From Streptomyces sp. Z26 (GTDB taxonomy: Bacteria > Actinomycetota > Actinomycetes > Streptomycetales > Streptomycetaceae), in assembly GCF_003665095.1 (NCBI RefSeq), contig NZ_RCHV01000002.1:5522501-5586500 (forward strand): DNA of 64,000 nt, written 5' to 3'. This document shows positions 63,965 through 64,000 of the stretch, piece by piece (the stretch's first letter is position 1; every line of letters begins with the position of its first letter). A program made the position numbers and the translations under genes. The notes under the pieces are model-generated. The model saw nothing but the letters and a program-made list of their open reading frames with translations. It searched no databases and had not been told where the DNA came from.

Positions 63965-64000
63965 CGGACGGGGGCCCGCGGACGTGTCCGTACGGCTGCG

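Overview
The window is high-GC actinobacterial DNA, almost certainly from Streptomyces or a very close relative. The reasons are GTG starts with GGAGG-type ribosome sites, strong third-position G/C bias, near absence of TTA codons, a DUF397/Scr1-type regulator pair, a HemQ-type haem pathway, and a central gene order that matches what I recall of the Streptomyces coelicolor block from the MurA paralogue and aconitase (SCO5998-5999) through ngcEFG, rok7B7, xylFGH, dxs and fadBA to hemE. I see no rRNA, tRNA, CRISPR array, phage module or large biosynthetic gene cluster.

Left arm (1-24 kb) is a patchwork of small units. It has a Scr1/DUF397 toxin-antitoxin-like locus with one intact and one frameshifted DUF397 gene, then a PaaX / aryl-CoA ligase / acyl-CoA dehydrogenase / Rid catabolic set. 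These are followed by a VOC protein, a PEP-mutase-like enzyme with its ArsR-like regulator, and a DUF574 methyltransferase. Next come an arginine-derivative catabolic operon (ddaH-rocD, with an Lrp regulator just upstream), an isochorismatase-fold hydrolase, a GH15 enzyme and a secreted GH43 enzyme. The arm ends with two TetR-controlled units (an SDR and an alpha/beta hydrolase) and small secreted or histidine-rich proteins.

Accessory patch (about 24.2-26.4 kb): a nucleoside-kinase-like gene has lost its N-terminus at a decayed IS5-like transposase tail. Next to it lies an unrecognised 511-aa protein with a possible PD-(D/E)xK nuclease core. This is the most likely place for something undescribed.

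Core (26.4-42.3 kb): an XRE-MurA fusion, aconitase, the chito-oligosaccharide importer ngcEFG, the ROK regulator rok7B7, the xylose-type importer xylFGH, and dxs. The operator-like palindromes upstream of the MurA fusion and of acnA share the form TATCTC-N6-GAGATA. A DasR-like site overlaps the proposed ngcE -10. An IS982-family element is inserted exactly at the dxs stop codon.

Right arm (43-64 kb): an APC permease, a GT39-like membrane glycosyltransferase, a NYN-like protein, fadB-fadA beta-oxidation genes, RNase D, an orphan LuxR-type response regulator, DUF3000, and hemE-hemG(cgoX)-hemQ. Then come a terpene-synthase-like protein that has lost its metal-binding motifs, a secreted TAP-type peptidase, a Pth2-like protein, an ABC transporter pair and an IS30-family element at the window edge.
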